From assembly GCF_028401955.1 (NCBI RefSeq), contig NZ_JAQOTJ010000016.1, forward strand, positions 1 through 64,000: a stretch of DNA of 64,000 nt. The letters are read 5' to 3'. Shown piece by piece: positions 9,450 to 17,931 of this stretch (positions are counted from its first letter, which is position 1; each line of letters opens with the position of its first letter). Position numbers and translations under genes: made by a program. Source of the stretch: Bacillus sp. BP-3 (GTDB taxonomy: Bacteria > Bacillota > Bacilli > Bacillales > Bacillaceae_G). The notes under the pieces were generated by a model that searched no databases, was not told the DNA's origin, and was given only the letters and a program-made list of their open reading frames with translations.

Positions 9450-9524
9450 ATGACTGAAGAAAAACGATACTTACCTTATTACTTTACTACTAAAAAAAAG
9501 AGGGATCTGTTATGTTCATTGTGA
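9450..9524 (+). CDS. Possible 24-residue leader/small protein under the riboswitch
   Basis: ATG at 9450 opens a 24-codon frame (MTEEKRYLPYYFTTKK..., ending SL) that stops at 9524, overlapping the start of the next gene by 13 bases. It follows GGAGGG (9432-9437). An even shorter start-stop frame, ATG TTA TGA, lies at 9445-9453, overlapping this ATG. Translation of this frame could couple to or limit the next gene. There is no homology support; it could be chance. Confidence 0.35.
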   Translation: MTEEKRYLPYYFTTKKKRDLLCSL

Positions 9525-9808
9525 CAAACATGCTTTATATAAAAAGAAATTGTGAAAAAGAAGTACTGACAGCATTACAACAATATTACCCATCTCCTAA
9601 TACGCTAGGTTTTATTAATATAGAAATTTCCTACTCAAAACATGGTAAAGATCATACCGAATTCTTCATTCGCACATTATGGAAAACGCAAGAGGATTAT
9701 CGGGAATGGATCATCTATAAAAAGAAATCTACTGCAATTACGTGGCAGCAGCAAATTCAACCGTATATCATTTCTTCCAAGTCCAATGCAGCTCAACTAC
9801 ATCAGTAA
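9512..9808 (+). CDS. Small ABM/HmoA-like protein
   Basis: A 98-residue cytoplasmic protein. The pattern TLGFINIEISYS...FFIRTLWKTQEDYREWI looks like the ferredoxin-like antibiotic biosynthesis monooxygenase (ABM) family that includes HmoA/IsdG-type haem oxygenases, where a Trp and an aromatic or His residue line the pocket. Similarity is weak and function is not established. AGAGGGATC is eight bases upstream. It is the first sizeable gene after the c-di-AMP riboswitch, which makes it the likely regulated gene. Confidence 0.65.
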   Translation: MFIVTNMLYIKRNCEKEVLTALQQYYPSPNTLGFINIEISYSKHGKDHTEFFIRTLWKTQEDYREWIIYKKKSTAITWQQQIQPYIISSKSNAAQLHQ

Positions 9809-9815
9809 GCTAACA

Positions 9816-9850
9816 AAAAAGCATGGAAGCAATATAGCTTCCATGCTTTT
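9816..9850. terminator. Bidirectional terminator
   Basis: AAAAGCATGGAAGC pairs with GCTTCCATGCTTTT around AATATA, between two converging genes. Confidence 0.9.
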
Positions 9851-9855
9851 CAACA

Positions 9856-10065
9856 TCAATATACTTTCTTTTCTTGGCAGTATAAATGAATAACATGTTC
9901 GTTTTTTTGAAATACATCATGTGTTATATTCACGATGCTAAAATTACGTTTTTCTAAGTCTTTCTCATCTTTAAAAAAGATTTGTTCTCCTTCTTTAAAT
10001 TGCCATGCACTAGTAAACGTTGTTACATACTCTCCATTTACTAAAAACATCTCATATTTCATCAT
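9856..10065 (-). CDS. Small conserved hypothetical protein
   Basis: A 69-residue soluble protein (MMKYEMFLVNGEYVTTF...) of mixed charge and no recognisable domain. The strong AGGGGGAGG ribosome site nine bases before the ATG and the downstream terminator argue that it is a real gene. It looks like a small all-beta protein. I do not recognise a function. Confidence 0.65.
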   Translation of the reverse strand: MMKYEMFLVNGEYVTTFTSAWQFKEGEQIFFKDEKDLEKRNFSIVNITHDVFQKNEHVIHLYCQEKKVY

Positions 10066-10198
10066 TTGCGACCTCCCCCTTATCCCGAATCAATTCTTAA
10101 AATTACTCTAATGCCATATTTAAATTATAAGCTGTTTAAAATGGAATTCAATATTATTCTAAACATTAAATAAAGTAACTATAGTTCTTATGGAAGTA

Positions 10199-11515
10199 TC
10201 ACTTTATTCTTTCATTAAACAAAAACATTTCCGCCAAATATGAATTTAAAAACATTGCTGTTGGATCTATTGTTTGTCTCACCTCTAAAAAATGATGCAA
10301 TTTTGGATATACTTGTTGCAACGTATCGTATGTCATTGTATGCATTTTTCCCCAATGCGGACGTCCTTCATACTTTTGAAAAATCCGTTCTACTGCTTGA
10401 AAATAAGGAGTGTACTGCATCCCTTTGTACACATGAACCGCAATATAAGCAGAATCTCTTCCATATGACGGACTAAGCCAAATATCATCTCCTTTTGCAT
10501 AGCGACATTCAATAGGAAAATGTACTTGAAATTTTTTTTCGTGAATGAGATTATAAATTTCCTCTACGGCTTCTTTCATAGATCCTGATGGAATACTATA
10601 TTCCATCTCATAGAAACGGACATTACGAGCAGTTGCAAACACCTTATAACTTGGACCTATGATTTTGGTATTTGGTACTCCCTTTGCCGATAATTGGCTA
10701 ACACTTTTACTTATGGAAGGAAAAAAGCGACAGCTCTCTGATAACAATGAAAAAGCCATATTTTCTATTAAAGCTGTTTTGAATTTATGCCACTTAAGTT
10801 CTCCTCCAACTTCTTCCGTTACGTTTGTAATTTTTACTTGAACATCTTCAGAATATGGAAAGATAAAAAACTCAAAATGACGATTCTTCTTATATTCTTC
10901 CAATTTACTCATAACGGTAGCAAATGATTCTTTTTTACTTTCATAAGCAAGAGAATATGCTGGAATGACTTTTAACTTAACTTTCACAATAATACCTAGC
11001 ATACCAAGCGACAATTGAAATCCCTTCCAATATTGTGGATATTCTTTTTCGGAACACGTGATCACTTCTCCTGATGCAAGAACAGCTGTTACTTCCACAA
11101 CTTGTGTTGCTAAATTCCCCAATGAAATCCCCGTTCCATGCGTTCCTGTACTAATCGCCCCAGCGATAGACTGCGCATCAATATCCCCTAAATTCTCTTG
11201 TGCATATCCATTCTCTTGTAATATTTTACCTAGCTGAGACAGCTTTGTACCTGCCCATACTTCTACGATTAATGTTTGTGAATCAATCTTGCTAATCCCT
11301 TGTAATTCATCTAAAGAAATTAAAATCTCTTCTGTTTGAACAAGTCGTGTAAACGAATGACCCGATCCAACCACACGAATACGCTTTCCAGCTTCTTTTG
11401 CAAATTTTACAGCCTCAGCAACCTCTTCAATACTTTTCGGATACATCGTATACTGAGGCACTCCTTGTACATTCCCTGTCCAATTTCGCCACTGCCGGCC
11501 CCTTATAGAAAGCAT
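10199..11515 (-). CDS. FAD-linked sugar-lactone/alditol oxidase
   Basis: A 438-residue protein with an N-terminal VAO-type FAD-binding domain (RVVGSGHSFTRLV near 48-60, DAQSIAGAISTGTHGTG near 120) and a C-terminal D-arabinono-1,4-lactone oxidase domain ending HWGKMHTMT...DPTAMFLNSYL. The HWGK motif is typical of aldonolactone and alditol oxidases. In a Firmicute, which lacks ascorbate synthesis, the substrate is more likely a polyol or sugar lactone. GGGGGGAT precedes the ATG. The gene overlaps the upstream aldolase-like gene by 13 bases, so the two form an operon. Confidence 0.85.
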   Translation of the reverse strand: MLSIRGRQWRNWTGNVQGVPQYTMYPKSIEEVAEAVKFAKEAGKRIRVVGSGHSFTRLVQTEEILISLDELQGISKIDSQTLIVEVWAGTKLSQLGKILQENGYAQENLGDIDAQSIAGAISTGTHGTGISLGNLATQVVEVTAVLASGEVITCSEKEYPQYWKGFQLSLGMLGIIVKVKLKVIPAYSLAYESKKESFATVMSKLEEYKKNRHFEFFIFPYSEDVQVKITNVTEEVGGELKWHKFKTALIENMAFSLLSESCRFFPSISKSVSQLSAKGVPNTKIIGPSYKVFATARNVRFYEMEYSIPSGSMKEAVEEIYNLIHEKKFQVHFPIECRYAKGDDIWLSPSYGRDSAYIAVHVYKGMQYTPYFQAVERIFQKYEGRPHWGKMHTMTYDTLQQVYPKLHHFLEVRQTIDPTAMFLNSYLAEMFLFNERIK

Positions 11516-12675
11516 TGCCCATCCCCCCGATATGTTCGATACTTCCCTACTACTTCATCACCAGAAATACGATATAAAGAAGAAAATCTTTCACATAACT
11601 CCCCTGCTTTACTATGCCGAAACACAATCCCCTCCCCAATTTTTAATTGTTCTGTTCCTTTATAGTAAACAGGTGTTTGTACTTCACCTGCTCCTTCTAA
11701 TGAAAGTAATTTTGCATCGCTTGGCATATACGGCTGCGGTTGCTTATCCTTTCCGGTCATTCCCGATGCAATATATCCTCCACCTAAACAGGTATAAACA
11801 TGAGGTTCTGGCTGACGGACAATTGGTAATACAAATCCAACTGCTGGCTCAAATGCAATGTCTTTGTAATAATCAAAAAGTAGCGGAGAATAAAAAGCTG
11901 AACCAACCGTAATTTCTGTAACAGATTCATCTTGAACAGTTGTCTTTATACTCCCTGTTCCTCCTCCATTTACAAAACGTAGTGAAATTCCTTTTTGCCC
12001 TAATGCTTGTACAATGGACCCTCGTCTGTTTGCAACTTCCCTTACTGACCGTCTTTTTAAATAAGAAAGCACTTTATTTTGGAAGTTTTGTTTTGGTACA
12101 TTATCCCCTACACCTGCTATCTGTGCTTCATAGCCCATAACACCATCTATTTTCAAACAAGCTGATTGTAAAACTCGATCAGCTACTTGTAATACTTGTT
12201 CTGCAATACGTAAAGGAGACCGTTTTACTCCAAAATGAAAGCCAAAAAAACGACTGCTCATATCAATATCAAAACAAATACGAAACGTTCCTTCTACTTG
12301 TAATGCAATATGCTCCAAATACAGAATGTGCTCTTCGCAATCTACCATGCAAGTAATCTTGTGTCCTTGTTTTGTAAGTATACTTATTTTCTTCAAAGCC
12401 TCTTCATCCCAAACCGGATATCCAAGCAATAAATCATCAAATCCCTGTTCAATTAAAAACAGAACTTCCATTGGTGAGTAACACATAATTCCTTGAAAAC
12501 AAGAATGTGATTGTAAAATTTTCTTCATCACTGAAACAGAACGTAATGATTTGCTCGCAATCCGAACCCGTTTTCCTTTATGAAGCTGAATAATAGATTG
12601 AATATTTCTCTCTAATGCATCTTCATTAAGAAATGCACATGGCATTGAAAGTCCTTGAAACGTTCTACGATCCAC
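11503..12675 (-). CDS. PLP-dependent D-threonine aldolase/D-serine dehydratase-like protein
   Basis: A 390-residue protein of the alanine racemase N-terminal fold type III PLP family. RIASKSLRSVSVMKKIL (about 37-53) carries the expected PLP lysine. The C-terminal region with EITVGSAFYSPLLFDYY and QTPVYYKG resembles DSD1/D-threonine aldolase metal-binding domains. It probably acts on a D-hydroxy amino acid. The start is GTG after GGGAGGGCGAGAT. The coupled oxidase gene downstream suggests a shared pathway, which is not one I can name. Confidence 0.75.
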   Translation of the reverse strand: MDRRTFQGLSMPCAFLNEDALERNIQSIIQLHKGKRVRIASKSLRSVSVMKKILQSHSCFQGIMCYSPMEVLFLIEQGFDDLLLGYPVWDEEALKKISILTKQGHKITCMVDCEEHILYLEHIALQVEGTFRICFDIDMSSRFFGFHFGVKRSPLRIAEQVLQVADRVLQSACLKIDGVMGYEAQIAGVGDNVPKQNFQNKVLSYLKRRSVREVANRRGSIVQALGQKGISLRFVNGGGTGSIKTTVQDESVTEITVGSAFYSPLLFDYYKDIAFEPAVGFVLPIVRQPEPHVYTCLGGGYIASGMTGKDKQPQPYMPSDAKLLSLEGAGEVQTPVYYKGTEQLKIGEGIVFRHSKAGELCERFSSLYRISGDEVVGKYRTYRGDGQCFL

Positions 12676-12744
12676 ATCTCGCCCTCCCCTTCTATATATT
12701 TCTTATATATATTTGGAAAGAAAGTTAAATTTTCCTCTTCAACA

Positions 12745-12780
12745 GAAAAAAAGTTCCTTCTTATCGAAGAAACTTTTTTC
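12745..12780 (-). terminator. Terminator of plcB
   Basis: AAAAAAGTT.CTTC pairs with GAAG.AACTTTTTT around TTATC. It lies in the 155-base gap between plcB and the aldolase-like gene, where related genomes carry the sphingomyelinase gene. Confidence 0.7.
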
Positions 12781-12830
12781 AAAGAGATTATGGCTTATAC
12801 TGGATAATAATTTGCATACGTATAAGTTTA

Positions 12831-13679
12831 TTAACGATTTACATATGTATCAAACCATAAATGAATATAACCAGCTGTAACGCGCTGTGCTTCCGTTAAG
12901 CGTTTCCCTGTCGCTGGCGTCACTTCTGCCCGCCATTTATTTGCATATTCTTGCGATGTAGCTGCTTTTACAAACCCATTTTTTGTTGAATCATTCACAA
13001 TACCTGGATAATCTTGTTTAGCTGCTGCCGCCGCTCCGTGAATCCACTCTTCTGGGTTTGTTCCCTTCCAATTCCAATATCCGTTACCATCTGCAACTTT
13101 ATAGTTATCTTTAATTGTATCAACAAAATTTTCATATTTGGAGTGGAAACCCATTGGATAAGAAAGATTCGTAAAGTTTGCTGCGTGCATTGGCTGATTT
13201 ACATCTCCTAAATAATGAAGAGATAATCCTAAATAGAAGAATGCTTGTTTCATATCTTTGTTTTGGTATGCTTCACCAGCAAGTTTAAAATATTTCGATC
13301 CCGTTTCTTTTGCCTGTTTTGCAAGAGGGATGTATGTTTTCTGTGTATCTGGATCATAAAAATGAGAAGCAAATGTACTATTATCATAATAAGGATTCTC
13401 ATAATCAGCAGAATAAATCCCGTTTTCTAATTCGTTACGCCACTCATTTAATAAAGCAGTTTCATTTGGTTTTACAATTGTATTATTACGAGACATGATA
13501 TCGATCGCGCGATTTACAATCCACAAATGAGAATTAACACCTTCTTTATGTCTATCCTCAGCAGACCATCTTAAAATTGGTGCCTCTTTCCCACAATCAT
13601 TTGTGTGTGCAAACGCTACACTTTGAACCGGTGCAGCCAAAGTAACCATAGCAGCTAATGCCAATACTTTCTTTTTCAT
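12831..13679 (-). CDS. plcB: Phosphatidylcholine-hydrolysing phospholipase C
   Basis: The 282-residue precursor has a signal peptide (1-24), a 13-residue propeptide and a 245-residue mature enzyme beginning at Trp38 (WSAEDRHKEG). That is the length and first residue known for B. cereus PC-PLC. Zinc ligands are in place: Trp1, His14 (NSHLW), the ASHFYDPDT region, HYLGDVNQPMHAANF and NFVDTI. The secreted enzyme hydrolyses phosphatidylcholine and contributes to host membrane damage. A PlcR box lies 120 bases upstream. The sphingomyelinase gene that normally follows is absent. Confidence 0.97.
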   Translation of the reverse strand: MKKKVLALAAMVTLAAPVQSVAFAHTNDCGKEAPILRWSAEDRHKEGVNSHLWIVNRAIDIMSRNNTIVKPNETALLNEWRNELENGIYSADYENPYYDNSTFASHFYDPDTQKTYIPLAKQAKETGSKYFKLAGEAYQNKDMKQAFFYLGLSLHYLGDVNQPMHAANFTNLSYPMGFHSKYENFVDTIKDNYKVADGNGYWNWKGTNPEEWIHGAAAAAKQDYPGIVNDSTKNGFVKAATSQEYANKWRAEVTPATGKRLTEAQRVTAGYIHLWFDTYVNR

Positions 13680-13799
13680 AAAAAAAATCCTCTCATTCTA
13701 TATTTAGTCCTAACATAAAGTAAAATCTTCTAGTTATATTCGGTTAACCTATAATAAGGATATCTTATTTTCTAATCACTTTCTATCATTAAAACGAAA

Positions 13800-13815
13800 T
13801 ATGTAAATGTTCATA
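13800..13815 (-). promoter_or_regulatory. PlcR box upstream of plcB
   Basis: TATGTAAATGTTCATA matches the PlcR consensus TATGNAN4TNCATA at every defined position. It lies 120 bases before the plcB start, the distance expected for PlcR activation of virulence exoenzymes in the B. cereus group. Confidence 0.93.
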
Positions 13816-13938
13816 TCCCGTTTTTTAGATTTATAGAGGTCCTTGCAAAACCCTCATTAGTTTATTACTAACATTATAAATAAATGATATAATCTATTTT
13901 TATCTGATGTAATAAATTAATTGAAAAGGTGAGAAGGC

Positions 13939-14478
13939 ATGGAGAAATGGTTTACACTTCGAGAAATTGCTCGAGATACATCTATACCTATTCAAACGGC
14001 AAAGCGCTATGTAGAGGATTATCAGTCATATTTAAATATGCGTAACGAAGACGGAGTTTATATATTTCATGAAACATGTATTTCTACACTACAAGAGATT
14101 AGACAATGCTATAAAAAAGGAAAGAATAAAGAAGAAATTAAAGAGATTTTAAACAAATTTTGTAGCAACTCTACGGCAATGGTAGTCAAGGGCAGTGCAT
14201 GTAATGAGGACTCTCTATTATTAGAACTACATAAACATTTTGAAAAAGAAAATAATGTTCATCAAAATCTTATAAAGGTGATTCAAGAGCAAAGTAAAGA
14301 AATAAGTCAGCTACACCAAAAATTAAATGAACATTTAAAACAAAAAGAGCATATCGCAATAGAAGAAAGAGATCGTACATTAACACAGTTACTTAGAGAG
14401 ATGCAAAATGTAAAAAGAGAAATAGCAAAATCAAAGAAAAAGCCTTGGTGGAAAGTTTTCTTTTTTGAAAAGAATTGA
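13939..14478 (+). CDS. MerR-like DNA-binding protein with coiled coil
   Basis: A 179-residue protein with an N-terminal winged HTH (WFTLREIARDTSIPIQTAKRYVEDY, 4-28) of the MerR-like, excisionase type. A coiled coil (about 95-165) follows, then a basic, aromatic C terminus (KKKPWWKVFFFEKN) that could touch the membrane. This architecture recalls RacA and DUF3967 regulators. AAAAGGTGAGAAGGC precedes the ATG. It is divergent from plcB but not obviously linked to it. Confidence 0.75.
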   Translation: MEKWFTLREIARDTSIPIQTAKRYVEDYQSYLNMRNEDGVYIFHETCISTLQEIRQCYKKGKNKEEIKEILNKFCSNSTAMVVKGSACNEDSLLLELHKHFEKENNVHQNLIKVIQEQSKEISQLHQKLNEHLKQKEHIAIEERDRTLTQLLREMQNVKREIAKSKKKPWWKVFFFEKN

Positions 14479-14524
14479 AATTACATTTATATACATATTT
14501 ATTTCTTAATTCGCAGGCAGCATG

Positions 14525-14555
14525 ACCTCCACTGATTAAAGTTTCACTTTATTTT
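14525..14555. repeat. Fragment of dispersed repeat family A
   Basis: CACTGATTAAAGTTTCACTTTAT is the complement of the repeat's 5' end as found at 21368, 55617 and 63533. Only this end is present. Confidence 0.6.
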
Positions 14556-14675
14556 TCGTGGAATCCCGTAAGTTTTCCTTTCTTTTTGAAAATGCTAGAC
14601 TTTTTTTGACGATTTTATTATGGTAAATATTGTGCACAAAAAGGAAAGCTCAAATTTGAGTGTTGGGAGTAGTTT

Positions 14676-16355
14676 ATGACAGTAAATAAACAACAAAAAC
14701 GCTTAATATTCTTGCTAACTTTTGTGTTGGTTGCAGTATTCCTATGCGTTAGTTGTCAAAACAAGAAAACAAGTTCGAAAAAGTCTCATGATGATGTAGC
14801 GGATGTACATGAGAATAAAGATTCTGAAAAATCAAGTAAGAGTGATTCTTCTAAAGTAGACGTTAAAAATAGTATTTCTAACCAATCACAAAATGAAAAT
14901 CCTCCAAATTCAGAAAATGAAAGTAATATTCCGAAACAATCAATTGAGACAGATTACTCTAGTGATTCACCTCAAAATGAGGACGATAGCGATTCAGAAG
15001 AAGTTTTTTATACCGAAGTACAGAACGTTAAGCTAGAACAAACGGACGACAATCGCAATTTAGACAACATGAATAATTCAATACAACCAGCACAAGTTAG
15101 TGAGGCACAGGAAAAAGAAAAGCTAGACGAAGCTAATAAGCTGGAAACTGAAAAGCGAGAAGCCGAAAAGCGGGAAGCTGAAAAGCGGGAAGCTGAAAAG
15201 CGGGAAGCTGAAAAGCGGGAAGCCGAAAAGCTGGAAGCTGAAAAGTTGAAAGCCAAAAAGCGGGAAGCTGAAAAGCGGGAAGCCGAAAAGCTGGAAGCTG
15301 AAAAGCGGGAAGCCGAAAAGTGGGCAGCCGAAAAGTTGAAAGCCGAAAAGCTGCAAGCCGAAAAGTTGAAAGCCGAAAAACTGCAAGCCGAAAAGCTGGA
15401 AGTCGAAAAGCTGGAAGCCAGAAAGTGGGAAGCCGAAAAGCTGGAAGCCGAAAAGCTGCAAGCCGAAAAGCTGGAAGAAGCTAGAAAGCAGGAAGAAGCT
15501 GATAAGCAGAACGACGCCGATAAGCAGAACGACGCTGATAAGCAGAACGACGCCGATAAGCAGAACGACGCTGATAAGCAGAACGACGCTAAACAGCAAG
15601 AAGAAGCTAGAAAGCAGGAAGAAGCTAGAAAGCAGGAAGAAGCTAGAAAGCAGGAAGAAGCTAGAAAGCAAGAACAAGCTAGAAAGCAGGAAGAAGCTAG
15701 AAAGCAGGAAGAAGCTAGAAAGCAGGAAGAAGCTAGAAAGCAAGAACAAGCTAGAAAGCAGGAAGAAGCTAGAAAGCAGGAAGAAGCTAGAAAGCAGGAA
15801 GAAGCTAGAAAGCAAGAACAAGCTAGAAAGCAGGAAGAAGCTAGAAAGCAGGAAGAAGCTAGAAAGCAGGAAGAAGCTAGAAAGCAAGAACAAGCTAGAA
15901 AGCAAGAAGAAGCTAGAAAGCAAGAAGAAGCTAAAAAACAAGAAGAAGCTAAAAAACAAGAGAATAAAAGTCATGTACTAAATGCGTTTGAAAAGCGTGT
16001 TGCTGAGCTAGTTAATGTAGAACGAGCGAAAGCGGGCTTACCTCCATTACAGATAGATACAGAGCTTAGTAAAGTAGCACGTATAAAATCAGAGGATATG
16101 TTGAAAAATAATTATTTTGATCATACTAGTCCAGTTTATAATTCGCCATTTGACATGATGACACGTTTTGGTATTTCTTATTCCGCAGCAGGTGAAAATA
16201 TTGCTAAAGGGCAATCAACACCAGAAATAGTTATGGACGCTTGGATGCACAGTCCGGGACACCGTGCAAATATTTTAAATGGTAATTTTACTTATATAGG
16301 TGTTGGCTATGTGGAACAGGATAATATTTGGACGCAACAATTTATCAAAAAATAA
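14676..16355 (+). CDS. Repetitive surface protein with C-terminal CAP (SCP/PR1) domain
   Basis: A 559-residue protein. The N-terminal hydrophobic segment ends in CVSC (residues 24-27), an imperfect lipobox, so it is either a lipoprotein or membrane-anchored. A Ser/Asn/Asp-rich stretch (30-145) is followed by a very long charged helix. This has pentapeptides EAEKR/EAEKL (about 155-270), five NDADKQ hexapeptides, then EEARKQ hexapeptides grouped in four 24-residue super-repeats. The last 120 residues are a CAP domain (RVAELVNVERAKAGLPPL, YFDHTSP, GENIAKGQ, AWMHSPGHRANILN). The helix probably spans the wall and presents the CAP domain outside. GGGAG lies six bases before the ATG. Confidence 0.88.
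   Translation: MTVNKQQKRLIFLLTFVLVAVFLCVSCQNKKTSSKKSHDDVADVHENKDSEKSSKSDSSKVDVKNSISNQSQNENPPNSENESNIPKQSIETDYSSDSPQNEDDSDSEEVFYTEVQNVKLEQTDDNRNLDNMNNSIQPAQVSEAQEKEKLDEANKLETEKREAEKREAEKREAEKREAEKREAEKLEAEKLKAKKREAEKREAEKLEAEKREAEKWAAEKLKAEKLQAEKLKAEKLQAEKLEVEKLEARKWEAEKLEAEKLQAEKLEEARKQEEADKQNDADKQNDADKQNDADKQNDADKQNDAKQQEEARKQEEARKQEEARKQEEARKQEQARKQEEARKQEEARKQEEARKQEQARKQEEARKQEEARKQEEARKQEQARKQEEARKQEEARKQEEARKQEQARKQEEARKQEEAKKQEEAKKQENKSHVLNAFEKRVAELVNVERAKAGLPPLQIDTELSKVARIKSEDMLKNNYFDHTSPVYNSPFDMMTRFGISYSAAGENIAKGQSTPEIVMDAWMHSPGHRANILNGNFTYIGVGYVEQDNIWTQQFIKK
15130..15960 (+). repeat. Intragenic tandem repeats of the CAP protein gene
   Basis: Three successive arrays occur: 15-base units (GAAGCTGAAAAGCGG and variants), 18-base units alternating GCC/GCT with a 36-base super-period, and 18-base units (GAAGAAGCTAGAAAGCAG) in 72-base super-units marked by CAAGAACAAGCT. 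The 72-base units are nearly identical at the DNA level, which indicates recent expansion. All periods are multiples of three, so length changes keep the frame. Confidence 0.95.
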
Positions 16356-16463
16356 ATAAAAATTGTTGATAAACTCGAGTTTTTAGCAAGAAACTTTTTT
16401 GGATTTAAATTATGAAACGAATTCCACCGTTTGATGATGGTATTCCACAAAAAGTTTTAAACG

Positions 16464-16497
16464 ACAGAAGTCATTTTTACGAATGGCTTCTGTTTTA
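16464..16497 (+). terminator. Terminator-like hairpin after the CAP gene
   Basis: ACAGAAGTCATT pairs with AATGGCTTCTGT with one mismatch, then TTTTATT. It lies about 110 bases beyond the stop codon. A 41-codon frame from ATG 16411 (MKRIPPFDDGIPQKVLN...) overlaps it but has no good ribosome site. I see nothing else between 16356 and 16700. Confidence 0.6.
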
Positions 16498-16732
16498 TTA
16501 TTGTAAGCGGCAAATATTCTCCACCTACAATTTGTAATTAATCCCTAAGAAAATTTTCTTACATATTATGTAAATTAAAATCAAAAAATCGACATGCAAA
16601 AATCTATTTTTTACTACCTTCTAATACCTTTTCCCTCCTATAATCCAATGCGTAAATTTCCAAACATACCAATCAATTTCATTGCGGAGAAAATTATCAT
16701 TATGTCATAATAGCACAAGAGAGGTGAAAGGA

Positions 16733-17887
16733 TTGAAATACTTTATTTATTTTATTGTTATTATCGCATTTTTCGATACATTTTCACAGTTACCAATTAT
16801 GAGTACATACGCACAAAACCTTGGAGGAACTCCTCTTATTATTGGTCTTGTCGTTGGAATGTACTCGTTTGCTAATATGATTGGCAATATTATTGCAGGT
16901 GCATCTGTTGATAAATATGGGGCAAAAAAGGTTCTTTATATTAGCATGAGCATTACAAGTCTTATAGTTTTATTGTATATCTTTGTTCAAAGCGGAGAAC
17001 AACTGATTGTCGTTCGTTTTCTGCACGGATTTAGTGATGGCTTCTTAATACCAGCTGCTTTCACTTTCTTATCCAAACAGACAAAATCTAAAAAACAGGG
17101 AAAAGCAATGGCTTTATCTGGTGCAGCTGTTGGAACAGCCGCTATCATTGGTCCTGCTTTCAGTGGGATTATGAAAGCGAAAGCTGGTATACACTGGGTC
17201 TTCATTACAATTTCCATCTTAATGATACTTGGTACAATGATTTCACTTTTCTTGCTGCCAAATCATATAACAAGAACAAAATCGTCACGAATACAAATGC
17301 TGAACAAAGAAGATCTGCTTGAATTATTAAAATTCGAACCATTATTACAAGCATATATCGGTGCCTTCACCTTAATGTTTTCACAAGGAATTGTCACATA
17401 TATGTTGCCGGTAAAAATAGAAGCATTAGGACTAAAAACATCAACAACAGGAATGATGCTTAGTGTCTTTGGAATTACTGCCATCCTTTTCTTCTTACTA
17501 CCAACAAATCGTATATACGATCTCTTCAACCGTCAAAAAATGATGGTTATCGGTATTGCAGTGATGGCATTTTCACTTTCATTACTTGGTATATTTACAT
17601 CAAAGGGCATGCTTTTTATTGTCATGATGATTTACGGAATTGGATTTGCTGTTCTTTTTCCTTCTATTAATGCCTTACTTGTTGAAAATACAACAGAAGA
17701 CAATCGCGGAAAAGCATTTGGATTATTTTATGCATTCTTCTCATTAGGAGTTGTTGCCGGTTCATTTACAATTGGAGCAATCGGCGCCTCGCCGAGCGTA
17801 AGCTTTGTAATTGGAACAGCTTTCTTGTTTACCTTTGCTTCAATAATTTATGTGCGAGGAAGATTAAAGAAGACAATGATGGGATAG
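16733..17887 (+). CDS. MFS transporter, drug-efflux type
   Basis: A 384-residue protein with about twelve membrane segments. It has the MFS inter-helix motif GASVDKYGAKKVLY (about 60-73) and motif-C-like GAAVGTAAIIGPAFSG, as in 12-TM DHA1 exporters. I chose TTG at 16733 because GAGGTG lies six bases upstream; GTG at 16724 is an alternative. A longer reading from 16682 adds a non-hydrophobic tail without a ribosome site. The substrate cannot be read from the sequence. Confidence 0.85.
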   Translation: MKYFIYFIVIIAFFDTFSQLPIMSTYAQNLGGTPLIIGLVVGMYSFANMIGNIIAGASVDKYGAKKVLYISMSITSLIVLLYIFVQSGEQLIVVRFLHGFSDGFLIPAAFTFLSKQTKSKKQGKAMALSGAAVGTAAIIGPAFSGIMKAKAGIHWVFITISILMILGTMISLFLLPNHITRTKSSRIQMLNKEDLLELLKFEPLLQAYIGAFTLMFSQGIVTYMLPVKIEALGLKTSTTGMMLSVFGITAILFFLLPTNRIYDLFNRQKMMVIGIAVMAFSLSLLGIFTSKGMLFIVMMIYGIGFAVLFPSINALLVENTTEDNRGKAFGLFYAFFSLGVVAGSFTIGAIGASPSVSFVIGTAFLFTFASIIYVRGRLKKTMMG

Positions 17888-17931
17888 CTCCTATCGCCAC
17901 CAAGTTAATATTTTGGAGTATCCCCGAAACG

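Noticed and set aside
15600-15960. Regular 18-base repeats that could be taken for a CRISPR array
   Set aside because: There are no spacers; the units are contiguous, in frame and code for EEARKQ.
15123-15974. A 283-codon open frame on the minus strand opposite the CAP gene repeats
   Set aside because: It is the mirror of the repeat array: its Phe/Leu/Ser periodicity follows the EEARKQ codons, it has no ribosome site and no domain.
16411-16536. A 41-codon frame after the CAP gene (MKRIPPFDDGIPQ...)
   Set aside because: No good ribosome site and it overlaps the terminator hairpin; possibly a gene relic but not supportable.
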